Shown here: positions 41,569-49,912 of the stretch, one piece after another
Position numbering within the stretch: the first letter of the stretch is position 1
Layout: the number at the start of each line of letters is the position of its first letter
Assembly (NCBI RefSeq): GCF_008923245.1
Contig: NZ_WBOS01000015.1
Span: 1 to 64,000, forward strand
DNA from: Cytobacillus depressus
GTDB taxonomy: Bacteria; Bacillota; Bacilli; Bacillales; Cytobacillaceae
Reading direction: 5' to 3'
Length of the DNA: 64,000 bases
Translations under genes and position numbers: made by a program
Notes under the pieces: model-generated
The model's database searches: none
What the model was told of the DNA's origin: nothing
Seen by the model: the letters and a program-made list of their open reading frames with translations, nothing else

Positions 41569-42336
41569 TTAATCTGTGTTTTTCCATTTTAAAACGTTCT
41601 TTTCAATTACTTGTATGAATCCGAATAGTAGAATTCCTAGGATGGTAAGGATGGTAATGGCTGCAAATACGCCTTCAGAATTCAAATTCCCTGACATTCT
41701 GCGGCTATAGTAACCGAGTCCTTCACTCGCGCCAAGCCATTCACCTATCGTCGCTCCTACTAGGGCATAAACAATGGCTAGCTTTAATCCTGAGAATAAA
41801 GAAGGTAGAGCCATCGGAATATTTAGCTTTATAAAGATTTGCCAGCGGTTTGCACCCATGGATCGCAATAATTCGAAATAATCTTTATCACTGGCTTTTA
41901 GTCCGTCATACGTACCAACCACAATTGGAAAAAATGAAATGAGCACAGTTACGGCTACTTTGCTCCAAATTGTATAGCCGAACCATAGGACGAAAATTGG
42001 TGACAGCGCTATAATTGGAATCATTTGTGAAATTAATACTGCCGGGTAAAGCATTTTTTCGACCGTTTTTGAAAAGAACATGGTCACAGCTAATGCAATT
42101 CCTCCACTAACGGCGAATAAAAAACCAATGAGAAATTCAATCATAGTTGCTGGCAAATGCTCAAAAAGTAGCGGCTTCCAGTTTTCTATGATTGAGACCA
42201 TCACGCTTGTTGGGGCAGGAATAATAAATGCCGGAATGAACCCTGCACGTACAAGCCATTCAAATAAAACAAGAATGGTAATTGTAAAAATGAGAAACAG
42301 CCTATATGATTGAAGCCAATTTTTAAATCTTTTCAT
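41569..42336 (-). CDS. thiX: ThiX, ABC permease for thiamine pyrimidine precursor
   Basis: A 255-residue inner-membrane permease with about six helices; the ATPase-contact loop is LLRSMGANRWQIFIKLNIPMALPSLFSGLKLAI. It overlaps thiZ by 14 bases. Together with ThiY and ThiZ it imports a degraded pyrimidine moiety for salvage. The ribosome binding site is weak, in keeping with translational coupling to thiZ. Confidence 0.88.
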   Translation of the reverse strand: MKRFKNWLQSYRLFLIFTITILVLFEWLVRAGFIPAFIIPAPTSVMVSIIENWKPLLFEHLPATMIEFLIGFLFAVSGGIALAVTMFFSKTVEKMLYPAVLISQMIPIIALSPIFVLWFGYTIWSKVAVTVLISFFPIVVGTYDGLKASDKDYFELLRSMGANRWQIFIKLNIPMALPSLFSGLKLAIVYALVGATIGEWLGASEGLGYYSRRMSGNLNSEGVFAAITILTILGILLFGFIQVIEKNVLKWKNTD

Positions 42337-43069
42337 TCGTAATCTTTTTCTCCAAACTCTGTCTTAATGTAATTATCTCTTTTTCATGAAGCATCTTAAG
42401 CACTCGTGGACGTTTGAGATTGACCTCAATCTCTTCAACTTGTTTATTAGGGTGTAACAAGAGGATTCGATCACTTAAAAAGCAGGCTTCTTCTAAATCA
42501 TGGGTAATAAACAGGACTGTTTTTTTAAACTCTTGCCAAATGGACAACAGCCATGCATGCATTTCTTTCTTTGTTAATGCATCCAATGCGCCAAATGGTT
42601 CATCAAGCAATAACAATTCCTTCCCTGTCAACAACGCGCGGAGAAATGAAACACGCTGTCTCATTCCTCCTGAAAGATGCTTAGGATATGCATCTTCGTA
42701 TTCGATTAAGCCTGCTCGATTAAGCCATTCTCGAACCTCTTCTTTCGTCATCTGTCTCTCCTTTTGAATTTCAGAGGAGATCATGATATTTTCCATAATC
42801 GTCCGCCAAGGCAGAAGCAAGTCACGCTGAGGCATATAGCCAACATCCCCAAGTTTGATCGCTTTATTATTTAGGAGAATTTCTCCTTCATCTTGTTTAA
42901 GCAGACCAGTGATTAATTTTAAAATGGTGCTTTTTCCAGTTCCGCTTCTGCCAATGATGGAGACAAATTCACCAATTGATATTTCAAAGTTCAATTTCGA
43001 AATGATATCGTTTTTTTGCTTTTCTGAATTTTTATATGAATAAGATACATTAATAATCTCTAATGTCAT
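42323..43069 (-). CDS. thiZ: ThiZ, ABC transporter ATPase
   Basis: A 248-residue ATPase. Walker A is GRSGTGKST, the Q-loop is GYMPQRDLLLPWR, the signature is LSGGMRQR, Walker B is LLLLDEPFGALD, and the H-loop is FITHD. It powers ThiX. GGAGG stands 5 bases before the ATG, and the gene follows tenA by 18 bases. Confidence 0.9.
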   Translation of the reverse strand: MTLEIINVSYSYKNSEKQKNDIISKLNFEISIGEFVSIIGRSGTGKSTILKLITGLLKQDEGEILLNNKAIKLGDVGYMPQRDLLLPWRTIMENIMISSEIQKERQMTKEEVREWLNRAGLIEYEDAYPKHLSGGMRQRVSFLRALLTGKELLLLDEPFGALDALTKKEMHAWLLSIWQEFKKTVLFITHDLEEACFLSDRILLLHPNKQVEEIEVNLKRPRVLKMLHEKEIITLRQSLEKKITNEKI

Positions 43070-43087
43070 AGTTCCTCCAACTTTATT

Positions 43088-43777
43088 TTATATAGGCCAA
43101 TCTTGTTTGTAGTAGTTCATATCCCAGAATAAATATTCATATTTCGAAGTCATTTGGAAATGCTCTTCAAGAACAGCCAGCTCTCGCTCGGGTTTTCCTT
43201 CTGCAAGCTCGTCCATAAGCCCAATTAGCCATTTAGCTCCTTCACCAAATGTTTCAGAATCATACGTCTTAATCCATTTAGCATACCGATTTTTAGCTAA
43301 TAGATTTCCATATTGTTTTCTTAATAGCTTCCCAATCTCCCAATAATCCCATGCACAAGGAAGCAGACAGGATACAACTTCAGCTAAGCTGCCATTTTGG
43401 GCGACATTTAACATATAACGTGTGTAGGCTAAATTCACGGGAGTAGGTCTCGTTTCTTCAAGCTCCTCACGGGAAATCCCAAATTCAGCTGCGAATTGCC
43501 GGTGCAATTCCATTTCAAAATGTAAGGTTTCATGAAGAATTTGTGCAAATTTCCCCATTGTATCTAGGTCACGGGCCTTCGTTACTCCTGTCGCAAAGAG
43601 TTTTGAATAATCGACTAAATATACATAATCTTGCTTCATGTAATGAATAAATTTTTCTTCATCTAAAATCCCTTGGCCAAGCTCTTGTACGAAAGGATGG
43701 TTGTGATTTTTTTCCCAAATTGGCTGAACATTTTCAAATAATCTTTCCGTAAATTTTTTTGTTTTAATTACTTCCAT
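43088..43777 (-). CDS. tenA: Aminopyrimidine aminohydrolase / thiaminase II
   Basis: About 229 residues, all-helical. TenA deaminates aminomethyl-aminopyrimidine to HMP for thiamine salvage and can hydrolyse thiamine. The catalytic Cys is in SCLLPCAWDYWEIG; early residues HPFVQELGQGILDEEKFIHYMKQDYVYL and C-terminal YLFWDMNYYKQDWP match the family. GGGAG with 7-base spacing favours ATG 43777 (MEVIKTKK) over the ATG at 43795. First gene of the operon, immediately after two TPP riboswitches. Confidence 0.93.
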   Translation of the reverse strand: MEVIKTKKFTERLFENVQPIWEKNHNHPFVQELGQGILDEEKFIHYMKQDYVYLVDYSKLFATGVTKARDLDTMGKFAQILHETLHFEMELHRQFAAEFGISREELEETRPTPVNLAYTRYMLNVAQNGSLAEVVSCLLPCAWDYWEIGKLLRKQYGNLLAKNRYAKWIKTYDSETFGEGAKWLIGLMDELAEGKPERELAVLEEHFQMTSKYEYLFWDMNYYKQDWPI

Positions 43778-43832
43778 TTTCATTCTCCCTCTCATTTTTT
43801 TTGTTTTTCTGGAGTATACGGCCTCATGGAAA

Positions 43833-43866
43833 AATAAAAAAACCGCCTTCTAATCAGAAAGCGGTT
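43833..43866 (-). terminator. Expression-platform terminator of the gene-proximal TPP riboswitch
   Basis: On the minus strand AACCGCTTTC pairs with GAAGGCGGTT (43841-43866), followed by TTTTTTATTTTT. It lies between the second aptamer and tenA. Confidence 0.88.
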
Positions 43867-43896
43867 AATCGAACAGGCATGAAGAGCCGTATTCAT

Positions 43897-43972
43897 TAAC
43901 TGCTTCCCTACGCTAGTATGATCTAGATCAGGTTCAAAGGGTTCATCTCAGCCAAAAGGCGCCCCTAGCAAA
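43897..43972 (-). ncRNA. TPP riboswitch aptamer 2 (gene-proximal)
   Basis: On the minus strand the THI-box core is present: CTAGGGGCGCC, GGCTGAGATG, ACCCTTTGAACCTGATCTAG and CATACTAGCGTAGGGA. These are the conserved CUGAGA and ACCUGAU...GCGUAGGGA elements that bind the pyrimidine and diphosphate of TPP. Its terminator follows at 43833-43866. Confidence 0.95.
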
Positions 43973-44000
43973 TCAAAGGTATGAAGTTATTGGTATTGCA

Positions 44001-44040
44001 CAAATAAAAAACCCCGCTCATATGGCATATGAGTGGGGTT
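44001..44040 (-). terminator. Expression-platform terminator of the distal TPP riboswitch
   Basis: On the minus strand AACCCCACTCATAT pairs with ATATGAGCGGGGTT (44010-44040), followed by TTTTATTTG. It stands between the two aptamers, so the first riboswitch can stop transcription on its own. Confidence 0.9.
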
Positions 44041-44068
44041 ATATAATGTATTCGGACCATTATTATGC

Positions 44069-44156
44069 CACTTCCCTACGCCAGTATGAACTAGTTCAGG
44101 TTCAAAGGGTTTAGAACAGCAGTTCAGTCTCAGTCTTATGAAAGACACCCCTAGTG
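44069..44156 (-). ncRNA. TPP riboswitch aptamer 1 (distal)
   Basis: On the minus strand: CACTAGGGGTGTC, AGACTGAGACTGA, AACCCTTTGAACCTGAACTAG and CATACTGGCGTAGGGAAGTG. The P1 stem CACT/AGTG closes the element. It is slightly divergent from aptamer 2 (an extended P3 with TGCTGTTCTA). Tandem TPP riboswitches before tenA are known from Bacillus anthracis; this looks like the same arrangement. Confidence 0.93.
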
Positions 44157-44231
44157 AAAATTATTAATATTTAAACATAGAATAACATGAATAAGAAATA
44201 AAGCAAGTAAAATCTTCCAATAAGCAGCTTA

Positions 44232-45302
44232 TTATACTTCCTCAACCCAGCCCAATGAATCAGGCAATGTTCCGTTTTGGATGCCAGTTAACGCATCGTA
44301 TAGCTTTTTGGCAAGCGGACCTGTTTCGCCATTATTAATAATGAGCTTTTCGTTTTTCCAAAAGAATTCGCCAATTGGTGAAATTACGGCTGCTGTACCT
44401 GTTCCAAAGGCCTCTTCAAGCTTGCCATCCAAACCAGCCTGATAAACCTCTTCCATTGAAATTTTTCGTTCAACAATTGGTAAACCCCAATGCTGGAGAA
44501 GCTGAATGATGGAATCGCGGGTAACTCCTTCTAAAATACTGCCATTTAATTCTGGTGTAATAATTTCTCCATTGATTTTAAAGAAGACGTTCATACTTCC
44601 GACTTCCTCAACGTATTTCTTTTCCTTTCCATCAAGCCACAGCACTTGGGAATAGCCTGACTTGCTTGAAACTTCTTGAGCTTTTAAGGCTCCAGCATAA
44701 TTTCCTGCTGTCTTCGCATTCCCTGTACCGCCTTGTACAGCTCGAACGAACTCTGTTTCAACAGCAATTTTTACAGGGTTAATCCCTTCCTTATAATAAG
44801 CTCCCACTGGAGAAAGAATAATAATGAATTGATACGTTAATGCTGCTGACACGCCTAAGTGAACTTCCGTTGAAATAATGAATGGACGAATATATAGAGA
44901 AGTCCCTTCAAGATTAGGGATCCAGTCGCGATCCACTCGAATTAATTCTTTTAATGCATTTAAAGCAAGCTCTTCATCAAGCTCCGGCATGCACAAGCGA
45001 GCGCTTGATCGATTTAAGCGTTCAAAATTTTTAGTAGGCCTAAATAAAAAAACTTTTTCATCTTTTGTTAAATAGGCTTTTAACCCCTCAAATACAGTTT
45101 GTCCATAATGAAAAATTGTCGCTGCAGGGTCTAAAGTAATCGGCTGATATGGTACAATTCTTGGATCATGCCAGCCCTTCCCTTCCGTATAGTCCATAAT
45201 AAACATATGATCTGTGAAGGTTCTTCCGAATTGTAGGTTGTTAAAATCTGGCTTTTCTTTTCTAGTTGTAGCTAAATTAATTTCAATTTGTTGGTCTTTC
45301 AT
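44232..45302 (-). CDS. ilvE: Branched-chain amino acid aminotransferase
   Basis: A 356-residue fold type IV PLP enzyme that interconverts Leu/Ile/Val and their 2-oxo acids. The PLP Lys is in GTGNAKTAGNYAGALKAQ; other blocks are FHYGQTVFEGLKAY, FRPTKNFERLNRSSARL, VEEVGSMNVFF and EAFGTGTAAVISPIGE. Length matches the class II type (YbgE/YwaA of Bacillus). A weak AGGG site precedes the ATG. No strong terminator lies between its stop and the TPP aptamer 75 bases downstream. A CodY-like box is present upstream at 45393-45407. Confidence 0.93.
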   Translation of the reverse strand: MKDQQIEINLATTRKEKPDFNNLQFGRTFTDHMFIMDYTEGKGWHDPRIVPYQPITLDPAATIFHYGQTVFEGLKAYLTKDEKVFLFRPTKNFERLNRSSARLCMPELDEELALNALKELIRVDRDWIPNLEGTSLYIRPFIISTEVHLGVSAALTYQFIIILSPVGAYYKEGINPVKIAVETEFVRAVQGGTGNAKTAGNYAGALKAQEVSSKSGYSQVLWLDGKEKKYVEEVGSMNVFFKINGEIITPELNGSILEGVTRDSIIQLLQHWGLPIVERKISMEEVYQAGLDGKLEEAFGTGTAAVISPIGEFFWKNEKLIINNGETGPLAKKLYDALTGIQNGTLPDSLGWVEEV

Positions 45303-45392
45303 CCTTTATTTCCCTGCCTTTTAATTGTGCTAAAGTCTCTTTTTAATAAATCGTTTCAATCACAAAATACTCATTCATGTAAAATTTAATAA

Positions 45393-45407
45393 TATTTTCA
45401 TATAATT
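45393..45407. promoter_or_regulatory. Possible CodY-binding site upstream of ilvE
   Basis: TATTTTCATATAATT matches the CodY consensus AATTTTCWGAAAATT at 12 of 15 positions and lies about 90 bases upstream of ilvE. CodY control of branched-chain aminotransferase genes is known in Bacillus. AT-rich sequence makes chance matches likely. Confidence 0.35.
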
Positions 45408-45480
45408 TCTTATGTCGTGATTGTAATTATAATTATCCGACAATTCACAGCGGTTTGTCGAGTGTTTTTTGCAAATTTTT

Positions 45481-45524
45481 AAAAAATAATTTCCAAGCGG
45501 AATCTTCTTACGATTATTCCGCTT
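45481..45524 (-). terminator. Terminator of the desK-desR operon
   Basis: On the minus strand AAGCGGAAT pairs with ATTCCGCTT (45495-45524), followed by GGAAATTATTTTTT. It starts 4 bases past the desR stop codon. Confidence 0.8.
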
Positions 45525-45527
45525 TTC

Positions 45528-46127
45528 CTATTTAAACCAGCCCTTTTCTTTAGACTGAGTAATCGCTTCAATGCGATTTTTCACTTCAAGCTTATCTAAA
45601 ATTTGCGAAATATAATTTCGCACTGTCCCAGCTTTAATACTTAATTCATCGGCAATTTCCTTCGTGTTTTTACCATTAGCAACAAGCTCAAGGACGGCTT
45701 TTTCCCGCTGGGTAAGCGGATTTTCCTCGCTATAAACATCGTCCATTAACTCTGGAGCAAAGACTCTGCGGCCAGCCATTACGGTTCGAATTGAGTCTGC
45801 TAGCTCCTCGCTTGGGCTATCCTTTAATAAATAGCCACTCACTCCTGCCTTTAATGCTCTTTGAAAATAGCCAGTTCTTGCAAATGTGGTAAGGATGATC
45901 ACCTTACAATCGAACTCTTTTAGTTCTTCCGCTGCTTCCAGTCCACTTTTCATTGGCATTTCAATATCCATCATACAAATATCCGGCTGATATTGCCTGA
46001 CGAGAGCAATGGCTTCTTCACCATTATTTGCTTTTCCGACGACTTCCATATCTTCTTCTAAATTTAGTAAAGAGCCTAACGCCCCTAACACCATTCGCTG
46101 GTCTTCAGCAATGACGATCCGAATCAA
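45528..46127 (-). CDS. desR: Response regulator DesR (NarL/LuxR family)
   Basis: A 199-residue regulator. The receiver domain (1-about 115) has acidic pocket AED (8-10), phospho-acceptor Asp54 in MMDIEMP, Thr in ILTTFA and Lys in LLKDSP. The LuxR-type helix-turn-helix (about 135-199) has LTQREKAVLELVANGKNTKEIADEL. Asp54 is the site known in B. subtilis DesR. TTG start directly after the desK stop, with GGAG 6 bases before it. When phosphorylated by DesK at low temperature it activates the desaturase gene. Confidence 0.92.
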   Translation of the reverse strand: MIRIVIAEDQRMVLGALGSLLNLEEDMEVVGKANNGEEAIALVRQYQPDICMMDIEMPMKSGLEAAEELKEFDCKVIILTTFARTGYFQRALKAGVSGYLLKDSPSEELADSIRTVMAGRRVFAPELMDDVYSEENPLTQREKAVLELVANGKNTKEIADELSIKAGTVRNYISQILDKLEVKNRIEAITQSKEKGWFK

Positions 46128-47261
46128 TTACTTCTCCTCCTTCTCTGTTTGCATGATGACGTTCGGAATCTTCATTAATATGAAAGTTCCATTTCTATCC
46201 TCGATTTCAAGGCTGCCGTTAACAAATTCGAGTCGTTCCTTTATTCCTATTAAACCATGACCTTTGGAAAGATCATAGTTTTTTCCAATTCCTATCCCAT
46301 TATCTTCAATTTTGATGCTAATTTCATTTGAGTTTTGATCAATTGTAATGCGGCAAACTGTCGCCTTACTATGTTTGACGACATTTGTAACGGCTTCTTT
46401 CATACACATGCTTAAAATGTTTTCGAGGTAGATCGAGACGTTTGATAGCTTATTCTCTATTTCACAGATAAACTCAATTTCTGCCGCATCGAGTAGCTGT
46501 TTAATTAGTACGAGTTCTTCTTTTATGCGGATTCCTCTCATTTGTGATACCATTTTCCGTACTTCATTTAATGCCATTCTGGCCGTTTGCTGGACATCCT
46601 TCATTTCATGGCGTGCTTGCTCTGGATCTTTATAGACGAGCCTTCTTGATAGGTCACTTTTTAAGCCGATAAGTGACAGCTTTTGCCCTAACGTATCGTG
46701 GAGATCGCGGGCTATTCTCTGCCGCTCTTCCTGTTTTACGAGCTCAGCGATTCTTTTGTTTGCATCTTCTAGCTGCATTTCCAGCTTTTCTTGTTTTTTC
46801 TTATTATAAAGATTAAATGGCAAAAGAATAACACCGATCCAAACAATAATAATAAATGGTAGTTGCTTTAAAAATAGTTCATCTTTAAAGATCAGATTAT
46901 AATTAATTGAAAAAGTTGTTGCGATTAAATGGATAATATATAAAATTAAAAAAGCAATGCGGTTTTTAATGTTTCCATTATAGTAGGCAATATAGAAGGC
47001 AAAATAAACGAACTGAAAATGAATCGTCATCGTAATGGAAATGCCGATAAGGATACTAGTCCATAAATAGACTGTCCACTTTTTGGAAATAAAAGCAAAT
47101 CGATATGTAATAAAAAAGAGTATCGTTAAGATGATTCCAACAATAATATCGATCGTTGATGAGGTTTGGAAGATATAATAAAAAGGCAGAATACTAAAAA
47201 TACTCCAGATGTATGGAGAAATGCCAGAACTTTTTAAAGTTGTAATATATTTTTTTAGCAT
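46128..47261 (-). CDS. desK: Membrane thermosensor histidine kinase DesK
   Basis: About 377 residues. Five hydrophobic segments (about 10-155) form the membrane sensor, followed by a linker helix and the HisKA_3 domain with RIARDLHDTLGQKLSLIGLK; the phospho-acceptor is His188 when counted from ATG 47261, the same number as in B. subtilis DesK, which supports that start over 47285. The ATPase domain has MKEAVTNVVKHSKA (N box) and IEDNGIGIGK plus GHGLIGIKERL (G boxes). GGAG lies 8 bases before the ATG. Senses membrane thickness and order on cooling. Confidence 0.93.
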   Translation of the reverse strand: MLKKYITTLKSSGISPYIWSIFSILPFYYIFQTSSTIDIIVGIILTILFFITYRFAFISKKWTVYLWTSILIGISITMTIHFQFVYFAFYIAYYNGNIKNRIAFLILYIIHLIATTFSINYNLIFKDELFLKQLPFIIIVWIGVILLPFNLYNKKKQEKLEMQLEDANKRIAELVKQEERQRIARDLHDTLGQKLSLIGLKSDLSRRLVYKDPEQARHEMKDVQQTARMALNEVRKMVSQMRGIRIKEELVLIKQLLDAAEIEFICEIENKLSNVSIYLENILSMCMKEAVTNVVKHSKATVCRITIDQNSNEISIKIEDNGIGIGKNYDLSKGHGLIGIKERLEFVNGSLEIEDRNGTFILMKIPNVIMQTEKEEK

Positions 47262-47302
47262 ACGAGTAACTCCATTTTTTTTCATTTTATTAATTCTATC
47301 AT

Positions 47303-47344
47303 AAAAAAGGCAAGGTTCTCATTGTTAACGAGGTCCTTGCCTTT
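47303..47344 (-). terminator. Terminator between des and desK
   Basis: On the minus strand AAAGGCAAGG pairs with CCTTGCCTTT (47307-47344), followed by TTTATGAT. It should end most des transcripts, so desK-desR is fed by read-through or its own promoter. Confidence 0.85.
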
Positions 47345-47377
47345 AGAAATGGACTAAAGGTGCTGTAATTTATTGAA

Positions 47378-48397
47378 TTAAATTACTTTCTTCATGTTGT
47401 TGTTCATGTAATCTGCTGCTTCCTTATAAGTAACAAACCTTTTATTTACCTCGTCCCATAAATGGAACCGCAGTGATAGCAAGCTTGTTTTTAAAGAAAC
47501 AGTAGGCACGTTTCGTAATGGTTCTGTATTATTATGTGCTTCTTCAAGCTTATAATTCGGTACTCGCGGACTTAAATGATGGACGTGGTGATAGCCGATA
47601 TTTCCAGTAAGCCATTGAAGCAGTTTTGGCAGTTTATAGAAGGAGCTTCCTTCAACGGCCGCCTTCACATATTCCCAATGCTCATCCGCTTCGAAATAGG
47701 AATCTTCAAACGTATGCTGGACATAAAAAAGCCAAATCCCTGCAGACCCAGAAATTAAAAAGATGGGTCCCTGAACTAATAAGAAGGCCTCCCAGCCAAT
47801 CGCCCAGCACATGAAACTGTATAAAATAACGATGGATATATTCGTTAAATAAGTATTTAGGCGCTCCTTCGTTTTTGCTCCTCTTCTGTTAAAACGATTG
47901 ACGATTAGAAATTGGTAAATAGGGCCAAAGCCAAACATGATAATTGGGTTGCGGTAAAGCCGATAACCTAAACGTTGCCAAAAGGAAGCCTGCGAATATT
48001 CTTCCACTGTAAGCATCCAAATATCTCCAACACCGCGCTTATCTAAATTACTGCTAGTTGCATGATGAACGGAGTGGTCATGTTGCCATTGACTAAATGG
48101 GAAAACAGTGATGATCCCTGTAATGGTGCCAAGTATTTTATTAGCCTTGCGATTTTTAAAGAATGAGTAGTGACAGCAATCGTGAAAAATAATAAAAATA
48201 CGTACTAAAAAACCTGAAGCAATTAAAGCAATCGCTAATGTTAATACATAAGATATGGATAAACTTTTATAAGCGAGAAACCATAAGAGAAAGAATGGAA
48301 TAATTGTATTAATAATTTGAAAAACGCTCGTCTTTAAATTCGCTTTTTCGTAAGGAGCCATTTGCTTTCTCAATTGAGTTTGCATTTGTTTGGTCAT
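47378..48397 (-). CDS. des: Membrane acyl-lipid desaturase Des
   Basis: A 339-residue integral membrane desaturase with about four to six helices. The three His boxes are HDCCH (72-76), HDHSVHH (106-112) and HHVHH (270-274), which hold the di-iron centre. In B. subtilis Des puts double bonds into membrane phospholipid acyl chains upon cold shock. The promoter region contains three TCATG motifs, fitting DesR activation, and the desK-desR genes follow. AAGGA lies upstream of the ATG. Confidence 0.93.
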   Translation of the reverse strand: MTKQMQTQLRKQMAPYEKANLKTSVFQIINTIIPFFLLWFLAYKSLSISYVLTLAIALIASGFLVRIFIIFHDCCHYSFFKNRKANKILGTITGIITVFPFSQWQHDHSVHHATSSNLDKRGVGDIWMLTVEEYSQASFWQRLGYRLYRNPIIMFGFGPIYQFLIVNRFNRRGAKTKERLNTYLTNISIVILYSFMCWAIGWEAFLLVQGPIFLISGSAGIWLFYVQHTFEDSYFEADEHWEYVKAAVEGSSFYKLPKLLQWLTGNIGYHHVHHLSPRVPNYKLEEAHNNTEPLRNVPTVSLKTSLLSLRFHLWDEVNKRFVTYKEAADYMNNNMKKVI

Positions 48398-48469
48398 TTT
48401 AAAGATATCCTTCCACCATTTTTTAAGAATATTGTATATAATTGATTTAATGTTTTGTAGGCATAGGTG

Positions 48470-48497
48470 TCATGTCTAAACCATGATAAATGTCATG
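48470..48497 (-). promoter_or_regulatory. DesR-type binding region upstream of des
   Basis: TCATG at 48470-48474, CATGA at 48482-48486 and TCATG at 48493-48497 form direct and inverted repeats about 75-100 bases upstream of des. TCATG-containing repeats are where DesR binds in B. subtilis. The region also lies only 33 bases before the divergent gene at 48530. Confidence 0.7.
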
Positions 48498-48529
48498 TTT
48501 CGACTAATATTTTGATAGGGTGACGAAAG

Positions 48530-48892
48530 ATGAAGCCAATTTTAAATAAGCTTTTACACAAAGCAAAAGAATCTTTACATTCTGCTTCCGCTCTTATGAA
48601 AGAAAGATTGTATGAATTAACCGGCACTTCAGCTGTTACTGTCATACAGTTAGCAGATTTTATTCGAAATAATCCGGATACAAAAGTAAAGCGGCAGGAC
48701 CTATTAGGACAATCTTTTTTCTTTTATCAATTAGAAAAAGAGGGCATTTACTATTCACTAGAATGTAAAAACTCCTATATTTTGCAATTAGATGTGCATT
48801 CTGGAGGGGTACAATTAGTATCCTATCGTTCATACCGGGACTATTATTCGTTAAACACACCCATTAAGTTTCCTAAGATTTCAAGCAATTAA
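48530..48892 (+). CDS. Hypothetical protein, 120 residues
   Basis: I do not recognise this protein. It has a charged helical N-terminus (about 1-30), a middle part (DLLGQSFFFYQLEKEGIYYSLECKNSYILQL) likely to form beta strands, and a Tyr/Ser-rich end (VSYRSYRDYYSLNTP). No signal peptide or membrane segment. A weak GGGTGACG precedes the ATG. It shares the intergenic region with des, in which the DesR-type motifs lie, so cold-responsive expression is possible. A perfect bidirectional terminator follows. Confidence 0.6.
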   Translation: MKPILNKLLHKAKESLHSASALMKERLYELTGTSAVTVIQLADFIRNNPDTKVKRQDLLGQSFFFYQLEKEGIYYSLECKNSYILQLDVHSGGVQLVSYRSYRDYYSLNTPIKFPKISSN

Positions 48893-48911
48893 AGGGAACC
48901 CGGCCAACATA

Positions 48912-48945
48912 AAAGGACCTCTAACATGAAAGGTAGAGGTCCTTT
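48912..48945. terminator. Bidirectional terminator
   Basis: AAAGGACCTCTA pairs perfectly with TAGAGGTCCTTT. It separates the convergent 48530-48892 gene and ypuA. Confidence 0.85.
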
Positions 48946-48954
48946 AGATATGTT

Positions 48955-49872
48955 TTATGAAAATAAGCTTTTAATGCCGTCAATTAACTTTTTAAAGAAA
49001 TCCGATATTGCTTCCAAGAAACCTTTATCACCGACAGCTTCTTCGATCCGCTGCTTAATATCTTTTGAAATGGTTTCAAGCTGGGACTGTACATTATCAA
49101 AATTAATATTGAGGCTGCGCATTTTTTCAAATAAATCAATGAGCAGTTGGCGATCTTGTTCACTTAATTGAATTTCCAGTCTTTTCACTTGATCATTAAT
49201 GATTTTCTCAATATCTTCTTTTGTTGCTGGTTTTTTTGCGGCAATTTCTTTTTTAATTTCTGTCAAAAGCTCAGTAACTTTATCATTGTCCATGCCTTCC
49301 TTTTTGGCTAATTGAGTGGCTATAGATAATTCTTCATTCGCAACTTCTGTATGTTCTTTATTAAGCTCTTCCCCATTCCCTTCATCATAAGCCTTGTAAA
49401 TACCGACTAAAGCTGAATGTCCAGAAACTTTAACTGGGGATGCCACTTCAACAATCGCATCTTGAATTCCTGCTGTTAACAGCGCATTCGCATACATTTC
49501 GTCTGTAACTTCAGTAATATTTTCTGGGGTCACCTGTTTAATAACGAGCCCTTCACCAGCTTCTTTTCGGGTGATTTTAGCTGAAGAATACATGTTTGCA
49601 CGTCTGTCCCCTTTAATATAGGTAACTAGATCATCTCCAGTAACCGTTATTTCTGTTACTTTGCTTGTGTCATTTACACCTAATAGCTTACGGACCTCAT
49701 CCTTTTGGGAAGTTGATAGTTTTTCACCATAAACTACGATTGGAAGACCAAACTTTTCATTAATGCTCTCATCGTCATTGTTCCCATTGGACGCGTGTGC
49801 CATTGTTCCAAAATTCGCTGCTAAGATAAAAACAAATCCAATAATCGTCCATTTCATCAATTGCTTTAACAT
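48955..49872 (-). CDS. ypuA: YpuA-like secreted protein (DUF1002)
   Basis: A 305-residue protein with an N-terminal signal peptide (MLKQLMKWTIIGFVFILAANFGTMAHA, cut near AHA). The DUF1002 body starts LPIVVYGEKLSTSQKDEVRKLLGV and contains ITGDDLVTYI-like and SAKITRKEAGEGLVIKQVTPENI segments; the C-terminal third is helical and charged. It matches YpuA of B. subtilis, function unknown, cell-envelope-stress related. GGAGAG precedes the ATG. A 32-base inverted repeat lies at 49913-49944 upstream. Confidence 0.82.
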   Translation of the reverse strand: MLKQLMKWTIIGFVFILAANFGTMAHASNGNNDDESINEKFGLPIVVYGEKLSTSQKDEVRKLLGVNDTSKVTEITVTGDDLVTYIKGDRRANMYSSAKITRKEAGEGLVIKQVTPENITEVTDEMYANALLTAGIQDAIVEVASPVKVSGHSALVGIYKAYDEGNGEELNKEHTEVANEELSIATQLAKKEGMDNDKVTELLTEIKKEIAAKKPATKEDIEKIINDQVKRLEIQLSEQDRQLLIDLFEKMRSLNINFDNVQSQLETISKDIKQRIEEAVGDKGFLEAISDFFKKLIDGIKSLFS

Positions 49873-49912
49873 TGTTACACTCTCCGTTTAAATAGAATAG
49901 CTACAAATATAC

